DNA of 5,708 nucleotides from Spiro-02 sp964465155. GTDB taxonomy: Bacteria; Spirochaetota; Spirochaetia; Sphaerochaetales; Sphaerochaetaceae. The notes under the pieces were generated by a model. It was not told the DNA's origin. It did not search any database and saw only the letters and a list, made by a program, of their open reading frames with translations. Location of the stretch: NCBI GenBank assembly GCA_964465155.1, contig CAYXIH010000097.1:1-5708 (forward strand). Reading direction: 5' to 3'. This document shows, piece by piece, positions 1-5,708 of this stretch; the first letter of the stretch is position 1; each line of letters begins with the position of its first letter. Made by a program: the position numbers and the translations under genes.

Positions 1-366
1 ATGGGCTACAAGCTGGGTGTCATCAGCAACACAACAAGTGCCAATATGCCTGGGACGCTGATGCGCTCCTATGGGATCGAATCCTTTTTTGATTGTTTCC
101 TCCTCTCCTCCATCGAGGGAATCCGCAAACCGGATGTTCGGATATTCCACCAGGCTGCCAGGATATTGGACATTGAGCCAGCTGCCTGTGCCTACGTGGG
201 AGACCAACCCAGCAGGGACTGCCGTGGACCAGCCCTTGCAGGGTACGCAACCAATGTCTTGATCGGCAATGCCCCGTGGGGTTCAGATGCCCAGTATGTT
301 GGCCATGCAGTCTCCAGGTTGTCGGAACTGCCGGATTTGTTTGAACGTCTGAAGGAGAGTAAATAA
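1..366 (+). CDS. HAD-superfamily hydrolase (phosphatase-like), 5'-truncated by window edge
   Basis: This is the C-terminal ~121 residues of a haloacid dehalogenase-type hydrolase, probably a cytoplasmic phosphatase for a small phosphate ester. Three of the four HAD motifs are visible. Motif II is GVISNTT (residues 6-12 of the visible part), motif III is the lysine in RKPD (about 42-45), and motif IV is VGDQPSRD (66-73), whose two aspartates would help hold Mg2+. Motif I (DxDxT, with the nucleophile aspartate) and the cap domain are missing and must lie upstream, because typical members are about 200-240 residues. The ATG at position 1 is therefore probably an internal methionine. The stop codon overlaps the LacI-family start by one base (TAATG), which implies translational coupling and a shared transcript. 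The substrate cannot be told from this part. Linkage to a regulator and importer suggests, by inference only, that it acts on a phosphorylated compound related to the imported solute. Confidence 0.85.
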   Translation: MGYKLGVISNTTSANMPGTLMRSYGIESFFDCFLLSSIEGIRKPDVRIFHQAARILDIEPAACAYVGDQPSRDCRGPALAGYATNVLIGNAPWGSDAQYVGHAVSRLSELPDLFERLKESK

Positions 367-1385
367 TGCAGGCAACGATTAAAACGATATCCCATGCGAT
401 GGGGATTTCCGTATCAACCGTATCAAAAGCCTTGAACGGATACTCTGATATCTCCGAAGAAACGAGAAATCGGGTTGTAGCTGTAGCTTCAGAAATGGGG
501 TATATCCCAAACATGATGGCACGGAATCTGGTGAAACAGGTTTCGAATGTCGTAGGGGTAATCATTCCAGATATTGAAACCTCTATCTATGGGGAAATAT
601 TTAAAAGTATCCAAGTTGCCTCCCGCGCCAATGATATCAATTTATTCCTGTGTGATTGTAATCGGGATCTTGCACTTGAGCGTGAGTACGTCCGGTCCAT
701 TTTGGAAAGTCAGGCAAAAGGACTGATCATAGCACCTTGTACATCCAAAATCGGACATATCAAAGATATGGTCGCCGACCGACTTCCCGTGGTGTACGTG
801 GGGGGTAAGGTAGAGGATGAACAAGAAACATTCGTATCTAGCGACAATGCAAGTGGTGCACGTTTTGCTGTGGAATATCTCGTTGACCTTGGACATACCA
901 ATATCATGATGCTCAACGATACGCAAACATCTGTTTCCTGTAGCAAACGTGTATCCGGATATGAACAAACGATGAGAGAGCATGGTTTGCAACCACACGT
1001 GCTTTTGAGCAGGAATGAAAATTTGTCAGCTATGGAGTGCGGGTATCAGCTGACAAAAAAAATACTTCAGGACCCACATCGTCCAACCGCCTTGTTTGCA
1101 GTGAAGGATACGGTTGCCATTGGTGCCTTGCAGGCTCTCAATGAAGCTGGGGTTCGGGTTCCTCAGGATATGTCGGTCGTAGGCTATGACGATATTGCGA
1201 TGTCCTCGTTGCCGATGATCAATCTGACAACTATTGCCCAGCCAAAGAAGGAAATGGGAGAACGCTCCATGCAATTGTTGCTGAATTGTGTAGAAAGCGG
1301 GAGGCCTGATATCCCCGAGCATTTTTATGCCCATCCTTCATTGGTTGTCCGAGCCAGCTGTGGCCCTGTGCCAAAGCTTTGGTGA
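366..1385 (+). CDS. LacI/GalR-family transcriptional regulator
   Basis: This 339-residue protein has the full length and order of a LacI-family regulator. An N-terminal helix-turn-helix covers about residues 4-25 (TIKTISHAMGISVSTVSKAL). A hinge helix follows at about 48-58 and contains ARNL, whose leucine in this family inserts at a central CpG of the operator. A periplasmic-binding-protein-like effector domain starts near residue 62 (VVGVIIPD). Family landmarks in it include SSDN (158-161), KRVSGY (194-199), VVGYDD (271-276) and a late QP (292-293). The start is supported by AAGGAG at 352-357, eight bases upstream of ATG. The gene overlaps the HAD stop by one base and lies in the same direction as the transporter genes, so it is probably a local, ligand-responsive regulator of this cluster. 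The effector is unknown; a sugar or sugar derivative is usual for the family. Whether it represses or activates cannot be read from the sequence. Confidence 0.93.
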   Translation: MQATIKTISHAMGISVSTVSKALNGYSDISEETRNRVVAVASEMGYIPNMMARNLVKQVSNVVGVIIPDIETSIYGEIFKSIQVASRANDINLFLCDCNRDLALEREYVRSILESQAKGLIIAPCTSKIGHIKDMVADRLPVVYVGGKVEDEQETFVSSDNASGARFAVEYLVDLGHTNIMMLNDTQTSVSCSKRVSGYEQTMREHGLQPHVLLSRNENLSAMECGYQLTKKILQDPHRPTALFAVKDTVAIGALQALNEAGVRVPQDMSVVGYDDIAMSSLPMINLTTIAQPKKEMGERSMQLLLNCVESGRPDIPEHFYAHPSLVVRASCGPVPKLW

Positions 1386-1396
1386 AAACGTTTGAG
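1383..1396 (+). promoter_or_regulatory. Possible LacI-family operator (AAACGTTT palindrome)
   Basis: A perfect 8-bp palindrome, AAACGTTT, at 1386-1393 is centred on CG. It sits in TGAAAACGTTTGAG, which matches the left part and centre of the usual LacI/CcpA-type operator pattern (TGNNANCGNNNNCA) but not its right-hand CA. It begins at the stop codon of the LacI-type gene and ends just before the permease ribosome binding site. It could be an internal operator or a chance palindrome. No clear -10/-35 promoter was recognised next to it, so confidence is low. Confidence 0.25.
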
Positions 1397-1402
1397 GAGA
1401 GG
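1394..1402 (+). promoter_or_regulatory. Ribosome binding site that fixes the permease start
   Basis: The purine-rich GAGGAGAGG lies nine bases before the ATG at 1412. The frame is open further upstream to a TTG at 1379 and a GTG at 1382, but those codons lie inside the end of the LacI-type gene and have no Shine-Dalgarno sequence at a usable distance. ATG 1412 is therefore preferred. Confidence 0.75.
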
Positions 1403-1411
1403 AAACGCATC

Positions 1412-3220
1412 ATGCCCAACAACAAAATCAAGAGATTTGGAAATATCACAAAAAATACCATTTGCAACCCGTATAATATAGTGACGTTCATCTCAGTGAT
1501 CGCACTGTTCCTATTGATTATTGTCCCATTGTGGGAGATTGTCAGTTCCACATTTGTCTGGACACAGTCTGATATGCGCTTGACCCGTGAAGCCAATCCA
1601 GGACATTTTACCTTCTTCCATTGGATTCGGATGTTTGCAAGCAATATCAGTGAGTCGATGCTCTATGTTCCTCTTCGGAATTCCCTGATCATTGGAATTT
1701 GCGTCTCCATTCTCTCCATTTTCCTGGGGTGCTTGTTTGCCTGGTTATTTACTCGAACCGATATCCCCATGAAAAAAACCTTCTCCTTCTTGATGATGGT
1801 CCCCTACATCCTCCCATCCTGGTATCTCTCGATGGCATGGCTGACAATCTTCAAAAACAGTAGGTCTGGGGGCAGCCTTGGGTTCCTGCAGGCTCTGTTC
1901 CATATTGAGCCACCAAACTGGTTGGCCTATGGCATGATCCCCATCATCATTACTCTTTCCCTCCATTACTATGCATATACCTTCCTGCTCGTCTCCTCAG
2001 CCTTGACTTCCGTAGGAGGGGATTTGGAGGAAATGGCAGAGATCAAGGGAGCTAAACGGATAACAATTCTTCGAAAGATTACAATCCCACTTGTGCTACC
2101 TGCTATTTTGTCATCCTTTATCCTGACATTCTCAAAGGCTATCGGTACCTTTGGCGTCCCAGCTTTCCTTGGGTTGAGAATGCGGTTTTATACCCTTTCC
2201 ACGATGCTATATTCATCTATCCGTTCACGCCAAACTGTTGAAGGGTATATCCTGTCGATTGTCCTAATCCTCCTGGCAATGGTGACCATATTCATGAACC
2301 AGCAGATGATTGGCAAACGCAAGAGTTTTGCCACCATCAGTGGAAAAGCAACTCGAAAAAATCTTGTTTCACTGGGGAAGTGGAAGATTCCCGTGATGAT
2401 TGTATTGAGTATCTTTATCATCTTCGCAGTGCTTCTTCCCACAGGCATCTTGGTCCTCAATACATTTATGAGGGTTGATGGCGTCTATACATTTGAAAAC
2501 TTGACGACTCATTATTGGGTGGGGCGCTCAAATCCGGCTATTGCTGAAGGCGAAGCCGGGGTATTGCGGAATCCCCAGATTATTTCTGGGTTGAAGAACA
2601 CAATAATCCTTGTAATATCATCATCCTTGATTGCAACGTTGGTGGGGATACTGTTTGGATACATTATTTCTCGAGGAAGGAACAAACTCAGTGGAAAACT
2701 CATTGAACAAGTCTCTTTTTTGCCATACCTCATACCTTCAATAGCGTTTGGAGCAATCTATCTATCGATGTTCTCGCGCCCCCATTGGTGTATTCCGTCA
2801 CTTTACGGAACTATGGGTTTGTTGATTTTGATTTGTTCCGTAAAATACCTTCCTTTTTCTACACGGGCTGGAACGAGTACGATGATGCAGATTAGTACAG
2901 AATTGGAAGAAGCTGCCCAGATTAAGGGTGCTGGATTTATTACAAGATTCAGGAAAGTCCTGATCCCTCTTGCCAAGGGAGGATTCATGAGCGGGTTCTT
3001 GTTGATCTTCATTAGTGCCATGAAGGAACTGGACTTGATTGTGTTGCTGGTGACACCACGGACAAGTACCCTCTCGTCCTTGACATATACGTATCAGGAA
3101 CTAGGGTTTGATCAATTTTCTGGTGCAGTAATAACCATCATCATGGTGATAACAATCTTGGTGTATTTGTTGTCTGAGAAACTATCAAATGCTGATTTGA
3201 GCCAAGGTATCGGCGGATGA
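1412..3220 (+). CDS. ABC transporter permease, fused two-domain (Fe3+/phosphonate/hexose-phosphate-type)
   Basis: This 602-residue inner-membrane protein holds two binding-protein-dependent permease domains in one chain, forming the whole channel of an importer. About twelve hydrophobic segments can be seen: near residues 22-44, 88-112, 124-147, 174-199, 228-250 and 278-297 in the first half, and 327-351, 397-420, 434-455, 466-480, 523-546 and 570-588 in the second. Each half carries an EAA loop that docks to the ATPase: E207-P226 (EMAEIKG then ITIP) and E500-P519 (EAAQIKG then VLIP). The duplicated layout and the FGVPAFLG stretch (247-254) are typical of the FbpB-like group, which includes transporters for Fe3+, 2-aminoethylphosphonate and hexose phosphates. 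A soluble stretch at about 352-392 lies between the first two helices of the second half. The start at 1412 was chosen over an in-frame TTG at 1379 because of the ribosome binding site. The ATPase gene follows 22 bases after the stop. The substrate is not readable from the permease. Confidence 0.93.
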   Translation: MPNNKIKRFGNITKNTICNPYNIVTFISVIALFLLIIVPLWEIVSSTFVWTQSDMRLTREANPGHFTFFHWIRMFASNISESMLYVPLRNSLIIGICVSILSIFLGCLFAWLFTRTDIPMKKTFSFLMMVPYILPSWYLSMAWLTIFKNSRSGGSLGFLQALFHIEPPNWLAYGMIPIIITLSLHYYAYTFLLVSSALTSVGGDLEEMAEIKGAKRITILRKITIPLVLPAILSSFILTFSKAIGTFGVPAFLGLRMRFYTLSTMLYSSIRSRQTVEGYILSIVLILLAMVTIFMNQQMIGKRKSFATISGKATRKNLVSLGKWKIPVMIVLSIFIIFAVLLPTGILVLNTFMRVDGVYTFENLTTHYWVGRSNPAIAEGEAGVLRNPQIISGLKNTIILVISSSLIATLVGILFGYIISRGRNKLSGKLIEQVSFLPYLIPSIAFGAIYLSMFSRPHWCIPSLYGTMGLLILICSVKYLPFSTRAGTSTMMQISTELEEAAQIKGAGFITRFRKVLIPLAKGGFMSGFLLIFISAMKELDLIVLLVTPRTSTLSSLTYTYQELGFDQFSGAVITIIMVITILVYLLSEKLSNADLSQGIGG

Positions 3221-3242
3221 GTCAAAAGGAGTAGTTGCAGTT

Positions 3243-4406
3243 ATGAGCACGATTAGCTTGAAGGGAATACACAAATACTATGGGAATGCACATATCCTCA
3301 AAGATGTAAATCTTGAGATCGCGGACGGGGACTTCATGACCTTGTTGGGACCATCAGGATGTGGCAAGACTACAACGCTCCGGCTGATCTCAGGATTGGA
3401 GAACCCGCAACAGGGCATCATATCCATTGATGGTTCGGAAGTGGCAAATGGTGAGGACAAGTTGTTTTTTCCTCCGGCTAAGCGGGGGTTGGACTTGGTT
3501 TTCCAAAGCTATGCTCTGTGGCCCCATATGACAGTCTTTGACAATGTTGCTTTTGGTTTGCAGCTCAAGAAACTTCCTAAGAAAGAGATATTTCAAAAGG
3601 TGCATCATGCACTGAAGCGGATGCATATTGATGAATATTCTGATCGGTACCCCAATGAACTTTCAGGGGGACAACAACAACGCGTTGCCATAGCAAGGGC
3701 AATCGTATCCGAGACGAAGATCCTGCTGTTGGATGAGCCACTTTCGAATCTTGATGCAAAACTTCGAATTGAGATGCGCTCGGAAATCAAGCGGTTGCAT
3801 AAGGAACTTGGTACGACAGTGATATATGTGACTCACGATCAGACTGAAGCCCTGACAATGTCGACCAAGATTGCCCTCTTCTTTGATGGTGTGCTTGTCC
3901 AGTGTGACAAGCCCATGGATGTATATCGGAATCCAGCCAACGTCCAGATTGCCGACTTCATAGGCAATCCAAAAATCAACTTTATCGATTGTAATATTGT
4001 GGAAAGCAATGGGGATGCGATTGAACTGGCGTGCTCTTTTGGGTCTGTCCGGCTAAAGAATGTCGCCGATAGGAAAAGGACACTGACTGAACACAGTGTT
4101 GTCTATGTAGAACCTCAAGAGCGAGGACTTCTTGCTCTCCGACCAGAACACATAACGATGTATGAGACGCCTGCGGATGTGGTTGAAGATATCAAGGTGG
4201 TTGCGATGGTCTACTCCGACATGCCAGCTGGGTCCGAGACATTGGTGCAGCTGCAATTGGAAGATGGTTCGTTCTTGATGGCGAAATGTATTGGAGAACG
4301 AACATTTGAAACAAACCAGTTGCTGTATCTGGGAATTGATAGCGGTCACCTGAATCTGTTCGACAAGGATTCAGGACAGGTTGTTCTAGGTATGGATTAT
4401 GCGTGA
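3243..4406 (+). CDS. ABC transporter ATP-binding protein with MalK-like C-terminal domain
   Basis: This 387-residue cytoplasmic ATPase would dimerise and power the adjacent permease. All catalytic motifs are intact: an aromatic A-loop in KYYGN (11-15), Walker A GPSGCGKT (36-43), Q-loop at Q88 in VFQSYALWPHMTV, signature LSGGQ (140-144), Walker B ILLLDE (160-165) with catalytic E165, D-loop SNLD (168-171) and switch histidine H198 in VTHDQTEA. The C-terminal ~145 residues form a TOBE/OB-type regulatory domain with FIGNPKINFI (239-248), LALRPEHI (297-304) and a HLNLFD ending (369-374). These resemble the MalK/UgpC sugar-importer ATPases, whereas the YALWPHMTV region is common in FbpC-like ATPases. 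The start is preceded by AAAAGGAG at 3224-3231 with an 11-base gap, slightly long. The gene sits between permease and binding protein, so it is a dedicated partner and not an orphan shared ATPase. The enzyme is predicted to be active. Confidence 0.95.
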   Translation: MSTISLKGIHKYYGNAHILKDVNLEIADGDFMTLLGPSGCGKTTTLRLISGLENPQQGIISIDGSEVANGEDKLFFPPAKRGLDLVFQSYALWPHMTVFDNVAFGLQLKKLPKKEIFQKVHHALKRMHIDEYSDRYPNELSGGQQQRVAIARAIVSETKILLLDEPLSNLDAKLRIEMRSEIKRLHKELGTTVIYVTHDQTEALTMSTKIALFFDGVLVQCDKPMDVYRNPANVQIADFIGNPKINFIDCNIVESNGDAIELACSFGSVRLKNVADRKRTLTEHSVVYVEPQERGLLALRPEHITMYETPADVVEDIKVVAMVYSDMPAGSETLVQLQLEDGSFLMAKCIGERTFETNQLLYLGIDSGHLNLFDKDSGQVVLGMDYA

Positions 4407-4417
4407 GTTTTTCAATC

Positions 4418-4424
4418 AAGGAGG
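4418..4424 (+). promoter_or_regulatory. Strong ribosome binding site of the solute-binding protein
   Basis: AAGGAGG is a near-perfect Shine-Dalgarno sequence, six bases before ATG 4431. It rules out the in-frame TTG at 4425, which directly abuts it. It is the strongest site in the window, which fits the need for more binding protein than membrane components. Confidence 0.8.
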
Positions 4425-4430
4425 TTGGAA

Positions 4431-5585
4431 ATGAAACATATAGGAAAGACATTGTATGTGTTTGCCTTGTTGTGGGTATGTGCAGGGATGTTGTTTGCAC
4501 AAGGTGCTTCAGATGTGAAGGCAACTCTGCCAGCAGATGTCGTCACGGAACAGCTGTCGGTGCCAGAGCTGTATGAGCTGGCTCAGGCGGAAGGAAAAGT
4601 TGTCGTGTATTCTGTTTCTAGCCGAATCAAGACAGCCGCCACAACTTTTATGGAGGCGTATCCAGGGATTGTAGTCGAAGCCTACGACATGCGCATGCCT
4701 GCAATCTTGGAGAAACTGGAGAGAGAAAATGCTGCAGGGGTGAGGAATGCCGATGTAATTTTGGGTAATGACAATGGTGGTTCCCTTACCTTTGAAAGTT
4801 TGCCATCGCAAATCGTGACAACATGGATTCCTATGGGTATGGATGACATGACCAATGAATTCAAGGATTCGCCGCTCTATGACTTCACCGTGGAGTTGGT
4901 GACGGTATTCTACAACAATGAGGTGTACCCTCAGGCTCCGATTGAAAGCTGGTGGGACCTGACATTGCCACGGTGGAAGGGGAAGGTAATGATGCCTGAT
5001 CCTATGAGTGCTCCAGAATTGTTGAGTCTCTTTGGTGCATTCTCTCAGCATTCTGAGGCTATGGCAGCTGACTATGAACGGCGGTTTGGAGAAAAGCTTG
5101 TCCTTAGCGGGACTCCTGATGCTGGCTATGAATTTATGAAACGGTTGCTGGCAAATGATGTGGTCATCGTGGACTCCCAAGGAGGAGCAGTGAAGGCCAT
5201 TGGGACACCAGGGCAAAGCGACCCATCTCTCTGCATAGTTGTCTCTTCCAAGTTGCGTGATAGAGAAAAAGGGTTGGCAATTGCCATCGCAACCGAGCTG
5301 ACACCAGTGGTTGGAATGGCAAACCCAAATAGTTTGATCTTGGTAACGGAGGCACCCCATCCAAATGCAGCCAAGCTGTTCATCCGCTGGGTAGCTGGTG
5401 AGGCCGATGGTACAGGGCCTGGGTTCGATGGTTTTAAGGTCATTGGGGCCTGGCCAACAAGGAAGAGTGGACAGTCTGTGAGTGATCAACCTTTATCTGA
5501 CCTAGAATACTGGATTGATGACCATGAGTTTATGTACTACAACGGGCTGAAGCTGCGCGATGCTTGGTTGATGTATCAGAAATAG
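4431..5585 (+). CDS. Extracellular solute-binding protein of ABC importer (Fe3+/organophosphate-type fold)
   Basis: This 384-residue exported protein should capture the solute and deliver it to the fused permease. It begins with a signal peptide: K2, H3 and K6, a hydrophobic core at about 8-22, and a probable signal peptidase I cut after LFA (21-23), giving a mature start at QGASD. Cys17 lies inside the core without a good lipobox, so a lipoprotein is less likely. Features of the Fe3+/2-aminoethylphosphonate-type binding-protein family include KVVVYSVSS (56-64) at the first strand, ADVIL (107-111), VFYNNEVYPQAPIESWWDL (159-177) followed by PRWKGKVMMPDP (180-191), and HPNAAKLFIRWVAG (310-323). 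Where ferric-binding proteins carry a tandem tyrosine pair (after the GGAVKAIG segment at 251-258), none is seen. The only YY (369-370) is near the C terminus. Iron is therefore doubtful as ligand. It is the last gene of the cluster, 24 bases after the ATPase and just before a terminator. Confidence 0.9.
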   Translation: MKHIGKTLYVFALLWVCAGMLFAQGASDVKATLPADVVTEQLSVPELYELAQAEGKVVVYSVSSRIKTAATTFMEAYPGIVVEAYDMRMPAILEKLERENAAGVRNADVILGNDNGGSLTFESLPSQIVTTWIPMGMDDMTNEFKDSPLYDFTVELVTVFYNNEVYPQAPIESWWDLTLPRWKGKVMMPDPMSAPELLSLFGAFSQHSEAMAADYERRFGEKLVLSGTPDAGYEFMKRLLANDVVIVDSQGGAVKAIGTPGQSDPSLCIVVSSKLRDREKGLAIAIATELTPVVGMANPNSLILVTEAPHPNAAKLFIRWVAGEADGTGPGFDGFKVIGAWPTRKSGQSVSDQPLSDLEYWIDDHEFMYYNGLKLRDAWLMYQK

Positions 5586-5594
5586 TAATACGAT

Positions 5595-5623
5595 GGGTCT
5601 CTCGATTGCGGGAGACCCTTTTT
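5595..5623 (+). terminator. Rho-independent terminator of the operon
   Basis: A 10-bp hairpin pairs 5595-5604 with 5609-5618 (outer GGGTCTC with GAGACCC, one T-G wobble), around a 4-base ATTG loop. Five T residues follow at 5619-5623. It begins nine bases after the binding-protein stop and should end the transcript. There is no matching A-run on the other side, so it looks one-directional. Confidence 0.92.
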
Positions 5624-5708
5624 CGACTATGGCTACATGCGATGATATTGTAACAATAGATCTGGACCACATGGTCACAGGCTGCTATCCTGGCTGGGAG
5701 GGGTATCA
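5624..5708. other. Post-terminator stretch, no assignable feature
   Basis: These 85 bases after the terminator hold no gene I can support. An ATG at 5629 opens a + frame that stays open to the window edge (27 codons), but it has no Shine-Dalgarno sequence of its own and directly abuts the terminator. A short inverted repeat, GACCA-CA-TGGTC, lies at 5665-5676. The stretch may be the upstream region of a next gene outside the window. Confidence 0.4.

Noticed and set aside
23..565. Antisense open frame of 180 codons across the HAD/LacI junction
   Set aside because: It spans two well-supported + strand genes and has no recognisable domain or start signal.
1231..1644. Antisense open frame of 137 codons across the LacI/permease junction
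   Set aside because: It overlaps coding sequence of two clear genes and shows no motif, so it is a shadow.
2631..2650. AACGTT palindrome inside the permease gene considered as a second LacI-type operator
   Set aside because: It lies deep in coding sequence, has only a 6-bp core and lacks extended symmetry, so chance is the simpler explanation.
4477..4481. Cys17 of the binding protein considered as a lipoprotein anchor
   Set aside because: The residues before it (LWV) do not fit a lipobox, which needs a small residue at -1, and a better signal peptidase I site follows at residues 21-23.
4509..5489. Long antisense open frame (326 codons) opposite the solute-binding protein gene
   Set aside because: It lies wholly within a convincing secreted-protein gene, its translation is rich in Cys, His and Trp without any family motif, and there is no ribosome binding site or signal of its own. 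It is a by-product of the sense codon use.
5629..5708. Possible start of a new + strand gene after the terminator
   Set aside because: It has only 27 open codons before the window ends, no Shine-Dalgarno sequence and no recognisable motif. This is too little to call a gene.

Overview
The window is one compact gene cluster, all on the + strand. It reads as the sugar- or organophosphate-type ABC importer section of a bacterial catabolic operon. The order is: the C-terminal part of a HAD-superfamily phosphatase (5' end outside the window), a LacI/GalR-family regulator, a fused two-domain ABC permease, an ABC ATPase and a periplasmic solute-binding protein, followed by a clear rho-independent terminator. 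The genes overlap by 1 base or are separated by about 22-26 bases, each has a Shine-Dalgarno sequence, and no terminator is visible between them. I infer a single transcript whose promoter lies upstream of the window.

Organism: base composition is moderate (somewhat below 50% GC by eye). The binding protein has a secretion signal ending in FAQGASD, which resembles signal peptides of Sphaerochaeta/Treponema-type spirochaetes. A spirochaete, possibly Sphaerochaeta-like, is my best guess, but it rests on this one feature and general impression.

How the genes would work together (inference): the binding protein captures a small solute outside the cytoplasmic membrane. The 12-helix fused permease, with two EAA loops, moves it inward. 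A dimer of the ATPase powers this. The LacI-type protein would sense the solute or a metabolite and control the cluster. The HAD enzyme could dephosphorylate an imported or derived phosphate ester. The permease and binding protein belong to the broad Fe3+/2-aminoethylphosphonate/hexose-phosphate (FbpABC/AfuABC) branch. However, the binding protein lacks an evident tandem-tyrosine iron site, and the ATPase has a MalK-like C-terminal domain. With a LacI regulator and a HAD phosphatase alongside, an organic, possibly phosphorylated, substrate is more likely than iron.

Layout: 1-366 HAD (partial); 366-1385 LacI; 1386-1411 short gap with an AAACGTTT palindrome and the permease ribosome binding site; 1412-3220 permease; 3243-4406 ATPase; 4431-5585 binding protein; 5595-5623 terminator; 5624-5708 unassigned. 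I see no RNA genes, insertion sequences, CRISPR arrays, broken genes or signs of recent transfer. The window is a well-built but fairly conventional transporter operon. The main open question is its substrate.
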